Positions 16,635 through 24,813 of a stretch of DNA of 41,116 nt are shown here, in pieces. The DNA lies in NCBI RefSeq assembly GCF_000239815.1, contig NZ_CAFK01000050.1, positions 1 to 41,116 of the forward strand, written 5' to 3'. The notes under the pieces are model-generated. The model was not told the origin of the DNA. It saw only the letters and a list, made by a program, of their open reading frames with translations, and made no database searches. The translations under genes and the position numbers were made by a program. This DNA is from Bradyrhizobium sp. STM 3843 (GTDB lineage: Bacteria; Pseudomonadota; Alphaproteobacteria; Rhizobiales; Xanthobacteraceae). Position 1 is the stretch's first letter. The number at the start of each line of letters is the position of its first letter.

Positions 16635-18157
16635 CGCGGGCGGCGACGCTCGCCTGGTTCGCCCGCCATGAGCTGCGGCTGGCCTGGCGCGAATGGCTCG
16701 CCATGATCACGGCCGGTCGCAGCCGGCGCACGCGCGCGGCCATCATCGCGCTCCTGATCTTCGGTGTCATCCTGCACGTACCGGCCTGGGCCGTGATCGG
16801 CCGCTACGCCGATCTGCGGCCACCGCTGGACAAGACCGCGCTGATCGTGATCACGGCCACGCTCCTGCTCTCCTGGGCCTTGATGCTGTCGCAGGCGATC
16901 GAGTCCGTCACCCGCGTGTTCTATGCGCGCGCGGATCTCGATCTCATCATGTCCTCGCCAATTCGCCTGCCCGAGATCTTTTCGGTGCGGATCGCTGCGA
17001 TCGCGCTGTCCGTGACCGGGATGGCGCTGCTGCTGGCGACCCCATTCGTCGATGTGCTGCTGATCGAGGGCGGCGTGCGCTGGCTTTCGGCCTTCGTCGT
17101 CGTGGCGGCCGTCGGCCTCTCGGCCGCTGCCCTTGCGATTGCGATCACGATCCTGCTGTTCCGATTGATCGGGCCGGCGCGCACCCGGCTGGTGGCGCAG
17201 ATCCTGGCCGCCGTGATAGGCGCGGGCTTCGTGATCCTGCTGCAGATCGCCGCAATCATCTCTTACGGCACCCTGTCCCGCTTTGCGATCCTCACCTCCA
17301 ATACTGCAGCCGCGATCGCGCCGGATCCCGCCAGCATCGTCTGGCTGCCGGCCCGCGCCGTCGTCGGCGATGGCGAGGCGCTGCTCGCGCTGCTCGCCGC
17401 GAGCCTGCTGCTGCTCGGCATCGTGATGGCGATCTTCTCGCCGCGTTTTGCCGACACCGCCATCAGTGCCGCCGCCCAGGGCGTCTCCAGCCGGGCCGGC
17501 GCACGGGTCAAGGCGTTTCGTGGCGGCTCGCGCCAGCAGGCGCTGCGCCGCAAGGAGTTCATGCTGCTCAAGCGCGATCCCTGGCTGGTCTCGCAGACGC
17601 TGATGCAGCTGCTCTATCTGGTGCCGCCGGCGTTGTTGCTATGGCGCAGCTATTCCGATAGCTCGACCGCGATCGTTCTGATCACGCCTGTCATCGTGAT
17701 GGCTGCCGGCCAACTTGCTGGCGGCCTCGCCTGGCTGACCATCTCGGGCGAGGACGCGCCGGAACTGGTGGCGACCGCGCCGTTGTCCGGGACGCGCGTC
17801 GTCCGGGCCAAGATCGAGGTGGTGCTGATTTCGATCGGCGTCATCTTTGCGCCGCTGCTTGCAGCGCTCGCCTGGATCGCGCCCTGGCAGGCCAGCGTCA
17901 CGGCGTGCGGCGTCTTCATCGGGACCATCTCTTCGACCGCGATCCAGTTCTGGTTCCGAGTCCAGGCGCGCCGCAGCCAGTTCCGGCGCCGTCAGACCTC
18001 GTCGCGCCTGGCCACCTTCGCCGAGGCGTTCTCCTCAATCGGCTGGGCCGCGACTGCTGCGCTGACGCTCATCGTTCCTACAGCCGCGCTGATCTGCGGC
18101 GCGCTCACCGCAGGGTTGCTGGCGGCAACATGGAAGCTCAGCCCGAAGCGGGAGTGA
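16631..18157 (+). CDS. ABC-2 type exporter, large membrane subunit
   Basis: 508-residue hydrophobic protein with about a dozen predicted helices; the first strong ones cover about residues 38-56 (IIALLIFGVILHVPAWAVIG) and 71-90. A long central loop rich in Arg/Lys (about 295-315, SRAGARVKAFRGGSRQQALR) precedes the second half, fitting a cytoplasmic linker between two six-helix halves. It overlaps the ATPase gene by four bases. I recognise the general ABC-2 exporter layout but not a family with known substrate. Its stop is one base from the convergent hydrolase gene. Confidence 0.8.
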   Translation: MTRAATLAWFARHELRLAWREWLAMITAGRSRRTRAAIIALLIFGVILHVPAWAVIGRYADLRPPLDKTALIVITATLLLSWALMLSQAIESVTRVFYARADLDLIMSSPIRLPEIFSVRIAAIALSVTGMALLLATPFVDVLLIEGGVRWLSAFVVVAAVGLSAAALAIAITILLFRLIGPARTRLVAQILAAVIGAGFVILLQIAAIISYGTLSRFAILTSNTAAAIAPDPASIVWLPARAVVGDGEALLALLAASLLLLGIVMAIFSPRFADTAISAAAQGVSSRAGARVKAFRGGSRQQALRRKEFMLLKRDPWLVSQTLMQLLYLVPPALLLWRSYSDSSTAIVLITPVIVMAAGQLAGGLAWLTISGEDAPELVATAPLSGTRVVRAKIEVVLISIGVIFAPLLAALAWIAPWQASVTACGVFIGTISSTAIQFWFRVQARRSQFRRRQTSSRLATFAEAFSSIGWAATAALTLIVPTAALICGALTAGLLAATWKLSPKRE

Positions 18158-18158
18158 G

Positions 18159-19100
18159 CTATGATCCTCTGACCAGTTCAAGCACGGCCGCGGCGAACAC
18201 TTCAGGCTCTTCCTGCGGCAGGTTGTGGCCGGCGCGCGGAATCACGCGATGGGCGCGGCGATCTGCAAAGCGCGCGGCCTGCGCAGTCCCGTCAGTTGCC
18301 GGAAACACGCCGTCGGCATCACCATCCAGCGTGATCGCCGGCACGGTGATGACGGGTTGTGCCGCTAATCTGTTCTCGATTTCGGCATAGCGCGGATCGC
18401 CTTCAGCCAAGCCGTAACGATGGCGATAGCTATGGATCACGACATCCACATAATCGGGGTTGTCGAAGGCCGCCGCCGTACGCGCGAAGGTTTCGTCGTC
18501 GAACCGCCAGTTCGGCGACCACTGCGCCCACAAGGTGCGCGCGATTTCGCGCCGGCTAGCGGCGAGCCCGGCGCGGCCGCGTTCGATCTGGAAGTACCAT
18601 TGATACCAATAGCCGACCTCGCGCGCGACCGGCGCGGGCCGCATCGCCTTGGCGATGTCCTGGATCAGATAGCCGTTGACCGAGACCAGGCCGGTGCAGC
18701 GCTCCGGCCACAGCGCGGCACCCACGCAGGCCGCGCGGCCGCCCCAATCGTAGCCTGCGAACACCGCGCGCGGGACCGACAACGCATCCATCAGCGCGAT
18801 CAGGTCGGCGCCGATGGCGGCCTGCTCGCCTGAGCGCGGCGTGGCTGCGTCCCGGAAGCGGGTCGGGCCATAGCCGCGCAGATAGGGCACGATCACGCGG
18901 CAGCCCTGGGCGGCCAGCATCGGCGCCACATCCACATAGGAATGGATGTCGTAGGGAAAACCATGCAACAGCACCACGGCGGGGCCATAGGCGGGACCGG
19001 CCTCGTGATAGGCCACGCTGAGCACCCCGGCGTCGATCTGGCGTGTCGGTTCGAGCCGGGTTGACGATGAAGCCCTGCCGGTGACTGGCCGATCATTCAT
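18159..19100 (-). CDS. Alpha/beta hydrolase, epoxide-hydrolase / haloalkane-dehalogenase type
   Basis: 313 residues. The nucleophile elbow is GYDWGG with aspartate D118, the hallmark of epoxide hydrolases and haloalkane dehalogenases rather than serine esterases. HGFP (46-49) supplies the oxyanion region. D261 or D263 in LDGDADGVFP and H292 in AGHNLPQEEP complete the triad. The aromatic cap region (GYWYQWYFQ, about 163-171) could supply the tyrosines that activate an epoxide. The start at 19100 has a GGAG about 7 bases upstream; the longer frame to 19382 has no sensible N-terminus. No signal peptide, so cytoplasmic. Substrate unknown. Confidence 0.88.
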   Translation of the reverse strand: MNDRPVTGRASSSTRLEPTRQIDAGVLSVAYHEAGPAYGPAVVLLHGFPYDIHSYVDVAPMLAAQGCRVIVPYLRGYGPTRFRDAATPRSGEQAAIGADLIALMDALSVPRAVFAGYDWGGRAACVGAALWPERCTGLVSVNGYLIQDIAKAMRPAPVAREVGYWYQWYFQIERGRAGLAASRREIARTLWAQWSPNWRFDDETFARTAAAFDNPDYVDVVIHSYRHRYGLAEGDPRYAEIENRLAAQPVITVPAITLDGDADGVFPATDGTAQAARFADRRAHRVIPRAGHNLPQEEPEVFAAAVLELVRGS

Positions 19101-19212
19101 CTTGCGCTCCACACCTTGTTCCCGCGCACATCCTGACGCGCTCTTGATGTCGTCAGCATAGTGCGGCGTTCCGAGGGGCGCTACAGTGCATCCTACGCCC
19201 GAGGGGATCGCC

Positions 19213-20028
19213 ATGCTGCGCGCATTATCCGCCCTGCTTGCAACGCTGGTCACGATGGCAGCGCCGGCGTTCGCACAGCAAGCCCAGCGCAGCAGCGAGT
19301 GCCTGGCGATGGCCGGCGGACCGCGCGCGATGCCGGTGAACCTGCGTCGCGCAGCAGCCGACACCAACGAGGTCGCCATCACCTATGCCGGCCACTCCAC
19401 CTATTTCATCGACACGCCAGGCGGCGTCCGCATCGCGACCGATTATAGCGGGGCCTACCAGGTCGGGCGGCTACCCGACGTCATCACGATGAACCGCGCA
19501 CATTCGACCCATTACACGCTGGCGCCCGATCCGCGCATCCCGCATGTGCTGCGCGGCTGGGGTGACGACGGCAAGAAGGCGGAGATCAGCGAGCATATCG
19601 GCGACGTCTACATCCGCAACGTCACCACCGACATCCGCCGCTATTTCGGCGACTCCATCGGCATCGACATGATCAAGGACGGCAATTCGATCTTCATCTT
19701 CGAAGTCGCCGGCCTCTGCATCGGCCACCTCGGGCATCTGCACGTCAAGCTCGACGACAGCCATTTCGCCGCGATCGGGCGCCTCGACATTGTGATGGTG
19801 CCGATCGACGGCACCTATACGATGTCGCTCGACGGCATCTCTGAAATCACCAAGCGGCTGCGCGCCTCGGTCGTGCTGCCGATGCATCGCTTTGCGACGC
19901 CACTCGACGAATTCATGCGCAGAATCGGCCAACAGTTCGAGATCGACCGCCGCAGCGAGCGAACGCTTCAAATCTCGCGCGAAACGCTGCCGGCCACGCC
20001 GACCGTGATCATCCTCGACGGCGTGTGA
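19213..20028 (+). CDS. Secreted metallo-beta-lactamase-fold protein with a reduced metal motif
   Basis: 271 residues. The ATG at 19213 follows GAGGGG by 5-6 bases and opens a signal peptide (MLRALSALLATLVTMAAPAF, then AQQ), so the product is periplasmic. ITYAGHSTYFIDTPGGVRI and ATDYSG resemble the beta-strand start and metal region of UlaG/Lactamase_B_3 folds. The usual HxHxDH is reduced to AHSTHYT (H97, H100), and later histidines lie in GHLGHLH (172-177). It may therefore bind metal atypically or have lost hydrolase activity. It faces the cupin gene tail to tail with only 21 bases between. Confidence 0.75.
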   Translation: MLRALSALLATLVTMAAPAFAQQAQRSSECLAMAGGPRAMPVNLRRAAADTNEVAITYAGHSTYFIDTPGGVRIATDYSGAYQVGRLPDVITMNRAHSTHYTLAPDPRIPHVLRGWGDDGKKAEISEHIGDVYIRNVTTDIRRYFGDSIGIDMIKDGNSIFIFEVAGLCIGHLGHLHVKLDDSHFAAIGRLDIVMVPIDGTYTMSLDGISEITKRLRASVVLPMHRFATPLDEFMRRIGQQFEIDRRSERTLQISRETLPATPTVIILDGV

Positions 20029-20049
20029 GCCTGCGCCGGACGCGAAGCC

Positions 20050-20502
20050 TTATGCTTCGGCGAGGCTCGGAGCGCGACGGCCGTCGGGCGTGATGAACAT
20101 CCGCTTCAGCTTGTTGATCACGCGCGCCGCAAGGCCGAGAATATAGGGCTGGGTCTTCAGGCAATAGGCCAGCTTCTTGACATGGCCTTCGACATGCCAT
20201 TTGGCATGCGCGCCGTCCCTGAAGAAGATCACGTCGCCCGCGCCATAGCGCTTCGGGGGCATTCCCTCGCTCTCCAGCACGATCGAGCCTTCCAGGATCA
20301 GGATGGTCTCGTCGAAATCATAGTACCAGTTGAACTTGCCCTCGGTGCAGTGCCAGACGATGGTGCAGCCGAGACCATCGGAACTGCGCGACACCGTGCA
20401 TGAGGTCGCCTGCGGATCGCCCTCGATGATCCAGGACGGCTCGATCGGCGCCGGCGCCAATTCGACGTTCAGATTGGCGGTTTCAATCAAGGCGCGCGAC
20501 AT
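20050..20502 (-). CDS. Small cupin-fold protein (DUF861 / EutQ-like)
   Basis: 150 residues with a single conserved beta-barrel core: FNWYYDFDETILILEGSI, then PKRYGAGDVIFFRDGAHAKW, matching the two cupin motifs of the DUF861 family, in which usual metal histidines are partly replaced. The start at 20502 has GAGG 7-8 bases upstream; the longer frame to 20580 is not supported. A hairpin CGAAGC-CTTAT-GCTTCG (20043-20059) overlaps its stop and the short gap to the convergent gene. Function unknown; no neighbouring pathway gives a clue. Confidence 0.8.
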   Translation of the reverse strand: MSRALIETANLNVELAPAPIEPSWIIEGDPQATSCTVSRSSDGLGCTIVWHCTEGKFNWYYDFDETILILEGSIVLESEGMPPKRYGAGDVIFFRDGAHAKWHVEGHVKKLAYCLKTQPYILGLAARVINKLKRMFITPDGRRAPSLAEA

Positions 20503-20811
20503 CGATGACCTCAAAGGGCAACGGGCTGAAATGACCTGCCGGCGCGAGCCGCCAGCGCTGTAACAACTAGACACACGCACTTAACCCGGACTTTCCCCGC
20601 TCATTAAAATCCGAAGCATTGGGCGCGACTGTCCGCCGCATCACGGAATCTCAAATTCGACAAAGTCATCCGGCCGCCGCAATTTGTCCGCGGCTTCGCC
20701 GCCGAGCTGTCCTACTCGATGTTGCGGCGCGGCGATGGTCCGGAAGGATCATGGCGGCGTCACGGATCTCGCCTAGAAATGCTTTCCATTTGCCAACGAA
20801 GGACTCGCGCA
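20503..20811. other. Divergent intergenic region without recognised elements
   Basis: 309 bases between the cupin and DUF4399 genes. It should carry both promoters, but I find no convincing -35/-10 pair, operator dyad or coding sequence. Frames within it are upstream extensions of the flanking genes. Confidence 0.5.
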
Positions 20812-21288
20812 ATGCGACGAACGACACTCGCGCTCGCCATGATGCTGTCGACGGCCACGCTCGCCGTTGCCGGTGAGACGCCCGCGCCCGAGGGTGCCAA
20901 GGCATACTTCATCAATCTGAAGGACGGCGACACGGTGACTTCGCCGGTCCTGATCCGGTTCGGCCTGTCGGGCATGGGCATTGCGCCCGCCGGCACTGAG
21001 GCGCCGAACACCGGCCACCATCATCTGCTGATCGACGCGCCGGCGCTCGAGGGTGATGCGCTCAATGAGGCCATTCCGGTCGACGAGCACCATGTTCATT
21101 TCGGCAAGGGCCAGACCGAGGCCTCGGTCAAGCTGTCGCCGGGCAAGCACACCCTACAGCTCGTGCTCGGCGACTGGAGCCACATCGCGCACAAGACGCC
21201 TGTGATGTCCGATCGGATCACGGTCACCGTCGAAGGCAGCGAAGCTGCCGGCGAGAAGCCAAGCGAAGCCGCGAGCGCCAAGCAGTAA
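20812..21288 (+). CDS. Secreted DUF4399 protein
   Basis: 158 residues with a signal peptide (MRRTTLALAMMLSTATLAVA, then GE). The mature protein has the DUF4399 pattern: LKDGDTVTSPVLIRFGLSG, APNTGHHHLLID (about 62-73) and KLSPGKHTLQLVLGDWSH. The histidine-rich block HHH plus HHVHF could bind a metal such as copper, but no biochemical role is known to me. A short Ala/Glu/Ser/Lys tail follows the domain. The start at 20812 follows AAGGA by about 9 bases. Alone on its strand, with a hairpin terminator candidate downstream. Confidence 0.85.
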   Translation: MRRTTLALAMMLSTATLAVAGETPAPEGAKAYFINLKDGDTVTSPVLIRFGLSGMGIAPAGTEAPNTGHHHLLIDAPALEGDALNEAIPVDEHHVHFGKGQTEASVKLSPGKHTLQLVLGDWSHIAHKTPVMSDRITVTVEGSEAAGEKPSEAASAKQ

Positions 21289-21341
21289 TCTTAGCCTGCG
21301 CGATCCCGTCGATGCGGGACCGCTGGATCTGAAGTACGGCC

Positions 21342-21366
21342 GGCCGGATCGAGCTTCAATCCGGCC
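21342..21366. terminator. Candidate bidirectional terminator hairpin
   Basis: GGCCGGAT and ATCCGGCC form a perfect 8-bp stem with a 9-base loop in the 87-base gap between the convergent DUF4399 and aminopeptidase genes. There is no clear T run on either side, so strength is uncertain. Confidence 0.5.
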
Positions 21367-21375
21367 CTTATCTCA

Positions 21376-22632
21376 TCAGGCCCACTCGCCCTTGCGGAAC
21401 ACCGGCACGCGGCTGCCGTCAGCGCAGATACCGTCGATGTCGGTGTCTGCGGCGCCGATCATCCAGTCGATATGGATCAGGCTCCGGTTGCCGCCTTGCG
21501 CGGCGATCTGCTCCTGGCTGAGCTTGGTGCCGTCGACGAAGCATTTCGCGTAGCACTGGCCGAGCGCGATATGCGAGGCCGCATTCTCGTCGAACAGGGT
21601 GTTGTAGAACAGGAGCCCGCTCTTGGAGATCGGCGAGGAATGCGGCACCAGCGCAACCTCGCCGAGCCGGCGCGCGCCCTCGTCGGTGTCGAGCACCTTG
21701 TTCAGCACCTCTTCGCCGCGCGAGGCCTTGGCCTCGACGATGCGCCCGTCTTCGAACTTGACCGCGATATTGTCGATCAGCGTGCCCTGATAGGACAGCG
21801 GCTTGGAACTGACGACATAGCCCGAGACGCGGCGGCAGTGCGGCGTGGTAAACACCTCTTCGGTCGGGATGTTGGCGTTGCAGGTGATGCCGTTCTTGGC
21901 CGTCGAGGCGCCGCCTTCCCACTCATGGCCGTCGGCCAGCCCGATCGTCAGATCCATGCCGGGGCCGGTATAATGCAGCGCGCTGAAGCGTTGACCGTTG
22001 AGCCAGTCGGTCCGCTTGCGCAGCACGGCATTGTGCCGCTCCCAGGCGTCGACCGCATCCTCCTGATCGACGCGCGAGGCAGAGAAGATCGCATCCGCAA
22101 GCTTCGCCACCGCGACCTCCTCGGGCACATCCGGGAAGACGAGCTTGGCCCAGGACGGACTTGGAAACGCAATGATGTTCCAGTTGGTGTCGAAATTGGT
22201 GATCTTCTCCAGCGCCGGCTGATAGGCCTTGGAGTTGGCCTTGCTGGCGCGCGCGACCTTGGCCGGATCCTGGCCGGACAGCAGCATCGGATTGTCGCCG
22301 ACGATCGCAAGCCGTGCGGTATTTTCCGAGAATGCCTTGGCCATGCCTTGATAGAGCCAATCGGCGGCACGGTCGAAGCCCGCGTCGTGACCGAAGCGAT
22401 AGCGCGCCAAGGTCAGCTCCTCGTCGGAGAAGAACGAGGTGACGAGGCCGGCGCCGGCCTTGTAGGCATGTTCAGCGATCCTCCGCACCAGCGGCAGCGC
22501 GACGGAGGGCGCCGTCAGCAACAGATCCTGCCCCGGCTGCAGCCGCAGACCCACCTTCACCGCCACCTCGGCCAGACGGTCGAGTTTGACGGGATCGATG
22601 GCGGCTTCGAGGTTGCGCTGATGTGCGGTCAT
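21376..22632 (-). CDS. M29-family metallo-aminopeptidase
   Basis: 418 residues, the usual length for the AmpS / aminopeptidase T (M29) family, cytoplasmic exopeptidases with two metal ions. Catalytic and metal-ligand regions can be seen: NIPTEEVFTTP (about 259-269), SHIALGQCYAKCF (about 356-368) and IHIDWMIGA near the C-terminus. The N-terminal ADAIFSASRVDQEDAVDAW region and the GGASTAKNG block also fit. Single gene, convergent with DUF4399. The ribosome site is weak, so the exact start is less certain than the identity. Confidence 0.92.
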   Translation of the reverse strand: MTAHQRNLEAAIDPVKLDRLAEVAVKVGLRLQPGQDLLLTAPSVALPLVRRIAEHAYKAGAGLVTSFFSDEELTLARYRFGHDAGFDRAADWLYQGMAKAFSENTARLAIVGDNPMLLSGQDPAKVARASKANSKAYQPALEKITNFDTNWNIIAFPSPSWAKLVFPDVPEEVAVAKLADAIFSASRVDQEDAVDAWERHNAVLRKRTDWLNGQRFSALHYTGPGMDLTIGLADGHEWEGGASTAKNGITCNANIPTEEVFTTPHCRRVSGYVVSSKPLSYQGTLIDNIAVKFEDGRIVEAKASRGEEVLNKVLDTDEGARRLGEVALVPHSSPISKSGLLFYNTLFDENAASHIALGQCYAKCFVDGTKLSQEQIAAQGGNRSLIHIDWMIGAADTDIDGICADGSRVPVFRKGEWA

Positions 22633-22839
22633 TGAGGGTCCAATCGGTCTCGTTCAGGATGGCAAAGAGATAGGCCAATCGCCGGTGGGGTCAATGGGCG
22701 GCGCTCGCCCGCCCGAACGGCGTTGGGATGTCGGCTTTCCGCCTTCCCGAGATGATGAAGCAGATTGAACCTGGCCAGCCGGCCCACTGTCAGAACCATC
22801 GGCCTGCACAAGCAGGCCGCAACCGAGACGGAGAGCAAA

Positions 22840-23160
22840 GTGATCGTAGTGACCACCGAAAATGTAACGGGGCACCGCACCGTGCGGATGCTCGGACAAT
22901 GCTTCGGCGTCGTGGTGCGCAGCCGCGGGCTGGGCGGCAATCTCGTGGCGAGCCTGCGCTCCATCGTCGGCGGCGAAATCCATGAATATACCCAGATGCT
23001 GGAAGAAGCGCGGCGCCATGCGCTCGATCGGCTCGTGCACAACGCGACCGCAATGGGCGCCAACGCGATCCTGATGATGCGCTTCGACAGCGCTGAGATC
23101 GGCCAGACCATGAGCGAGATCGTGGCCTATGGCACGGCTGCGGTGATCGAGCCGGTGTGA
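22840..23160 (+). CDS. YbjQ / UPF0145 family protein
   Basis: 106 residues with the family pattern throughout: VIVVTTENVTGHR at the start, GVVVRSRGLGGN, SIVGGEIHEYTQMLEEARRHAL and FDSAEIGQTMSEIVAYGTA near the end. The GTG at 22840 was chosen because the family begins at this strand and GGAGA lies upstream; a TTG at 22765 would add 25 unconserved residues. YbjQ proteins form ring-like pentamers of unknown function. It overlaps the next small gene by one base. Confidence 0.88.
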   Translation: MIVVTTENVTGHRTVRMLGQCFGVVVRSRGLGGNLVASLRSIVGGEIHEYTQMLEEARRHALDRLVHNATAMGANAILMMRFDSAEIGQTMSEIVAYGTAAVIEPV

Positions 23161-23384
23161 TGATGACCGGGCTTGCGATCTGGCTCACGGTGATCCTTGT
23201 GGTCGTGCTGGTCTGGGCGCTGTTCCGGCAGGGCGGCTACAAGCGCGAGCCGCTCGACAGGCCGCCCGGACCCGGCTGGGTCAAGACCGACGAGCGCTTC
23301 GTCGATCCGAATTCCGGCGAGACGCTCCAGGTCTGGTTTCATCCGGCACGCGGCGAGCGCGCCTATGTTCGGGCGCGGGATTGA
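23160..23384 (+). CDS. Small single-span membrane protein
   Basis: 74 residues. One N-terminal helix (about 4-23, TGLAIWLTVILVVVLVWALF) is followed by a basic, proline-rich soluble part ending FVDPNSGETLQVWFHPARG. The start overlaps the stop of the YbjQ-family gene (TGATG), so the two are translationally coupled and probably work together. The soluble part is reminiscent of short beta-strand domains, but I do not recognise a family. Confidence 0.72.
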   Translation: MMTGLAIWLTVILVVVLVWALFRQGGYKREPLDRPPGPGWVKTDERFVDPNSGETLQVWFHPARGERAYVRARD

Positions 23385-23524
23385 TAGATGCCGGCGATGC
23401 CGCTGGCGCGGCGTTACGCCCGTAACGCGTGAGCGTCTTGGCGAAATCGTCAGGTATCACGCTCCCTATACCCCTCCCCATTCGCCGCGACGGTGTCGCG
23501 GGTCACGAAACGGGGGAGTTCCTA

Positions 23525-24475
23525 ATGTCCGAAATTTACGAAGCCGCGATCCCGCTTCTGGCGGCGCTGCTGCTGGTGTGGATCACCTGGCGTGCGTGGC
23601 GGAAGAAACATCCGCTGCTGAAATGGGCCGGCACCGTCGCAGCCGCCGTGCTGACGGCAGCGGCAACGGCAGCGAGCGCGCTCGCTCTGCTCGGATTTGC
23701 CAAGCTGGGCGCGCGGAGCGCGCCGCAGGTCTCCGTGCAGGTGGCCGGCACCACGGATCAGATCGAGCGCGGTCGCGAAATTTCGGACGGCTTCTGCAGC
23801 GGCTGCCATTCGCAGACCGGCACGCTGACGGGCGGCCGCGATCTCGGCCACGACATCCCGCTGCCGATCGGCTCGTTCGTCGCCACAAATCTCACGCCCG
23901 CGGGCGCGCTCGCGCGGTGGTCGGACGGCGACATCTTCCGCGCCATCCGCAACGGCGTCGGTGCCGACGGACGCTGGCTGATCATCATGTCCTACACCAA
24001 TGCCGGCAAGCTCAGCGACTGGGACACGCTCGCGGTCATTGCCTATCTGCGCAGCCTGCCGCCGGCGGGATCGGACACCGGGAGATCGCCCGACCGCCTC
24101 AGCCTGCTCGGATTGCTGATGCTCGGCGCAGGGCAATTGCCTGCAGGCAAGCCGATCATCCGCGGCGCCGTCAGCTCGCCGCCGCGCGGACCGACCCGGG
24201 AGTTCGGGGAATACATCCTGTCCTATCAGGACTGCCGCGAATGCCACGGCCCGCGTCTCACCGGCGGCACGCCCGGCCAGCTACCTCCGCTCGGCCCCGA
24301 TCTCGGCATCGTCAAGGGATGGAGCTTCGACCAATTCCAGGCCACCATGCGGTCAGGCATCGATCCCAACGGCCATCAGCTTGCCGAAACCATGCCGTGG
24401 CAGCCGATCGGACGGATGGCGGACGACGAACTCCGCGCGATCTACGCTTATCTGATCAACCTTCCCAGCGAATGA
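23525..24475 (+). CDS. Membrane-anchored dihaem cytochrome c
   Basis: 316 residues. Two N-terminal helices (about 7-23 and 33-58) precede a periplasmic part with two haem c attachment sites, CSGCH (91-95) and CRECH (237-241). Likely sixth ligands are methionines in IIMSYTNAGKLSDWD and ETMPWQPIG. The double-domain layout resembles cytochrome subunits that pass electrons from periplasmic dehydrogenases. No dehydrogenase is adjacent, so the donor is unknown. The ATG at 23525 follows GGGGGAG; the upstream part of the frame lacks a start signal. The aa3 oxidase cluster lies 2.5 kb away and is a possible acceptor. Confidence 0.88.
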   Translation: MSEIYEAAIPLLAALLLVWITWRAWRKKHPLLKWAGTVAAAVLTAAATAASALALLGFAKLGARSAPQVSVQVAGTTDQIERGREISDGFCSGCHSQTGTLTGGRDLGHDIPLPIGSFVATNLTPAGALARWSDGDIFRAIRNGVGADGRWLIIMSYTNAGKLSDWDTLAVIAYLRSLPPAGSDTGRSPDRLSLLGLLMLGAGQLPAGKPIIRGAVSSPPRGPTREFGEYILSYQDCRECHGPRLTGGTPGQLPPLGPDLGIVKGWSFDQFQATMRSGIDPNGHQLAETMPWQPIGRMADDELRAIYAYLINLPSE

Positions 24476-24498
24476 CCGGCTGACAGAACCGGCCGGTC
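24474..24498 (+). terminator. Weak terminator candidate after the dihaem cytochrome gene
   Basis: GACCGGC and GCCGGTC form a 7-bp stem with an 11-base loop, beginning inside the stop codon. No T run follows, so it is only a candidate. Confidence 0.3.
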
Positions 24499-24813
24499 AA
24501 TCCTTTCCAGACCCTTCCGGGACGCGGAGCGTGCAATCTCTCTCTGACATCGCTACATGAAGAAGCCGTGACGACCGCGGCGCGTCTCGCGAACCTCCAA
24601 CCATCAGCAGCGGCTGTCGCAACGAGAACTCAGAACATTTCGAACCGCAATCAACCTCTTACACCTGCGACCGCGCAGGCGCGGCACCGATTCCGCTGCG
24701 CATGATCGTAAGCTACGGCTTTGGCGAATGCGCCTTGCGCGCGATCATGAGCTACGCCACGCGTTTTCGATCCGACCACAGTGCATCGTGAACCGGCTTG
24801 TGCGCGATAGTTC
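24499..24813. other. Convergent intergenic region without a recognised gene
   Basis: About 315 bases between the dihaem cytochrome and the unrecognised membrane-protein gene. It contains an imperfect direct repeat around 24700-24770 (GCATGATCGTAAGCTAC and GATCATGAGCTACG) and no credible coding frame. Confidence 0.5.

Noticed and set aside
15885..18157. Type I secretion exporter for the adhesin
   Set aside because: ATPase and membrane parts are separate ABC-2 type proteins, with no fused exporter, membrane-fusion protein or TolC nearby.
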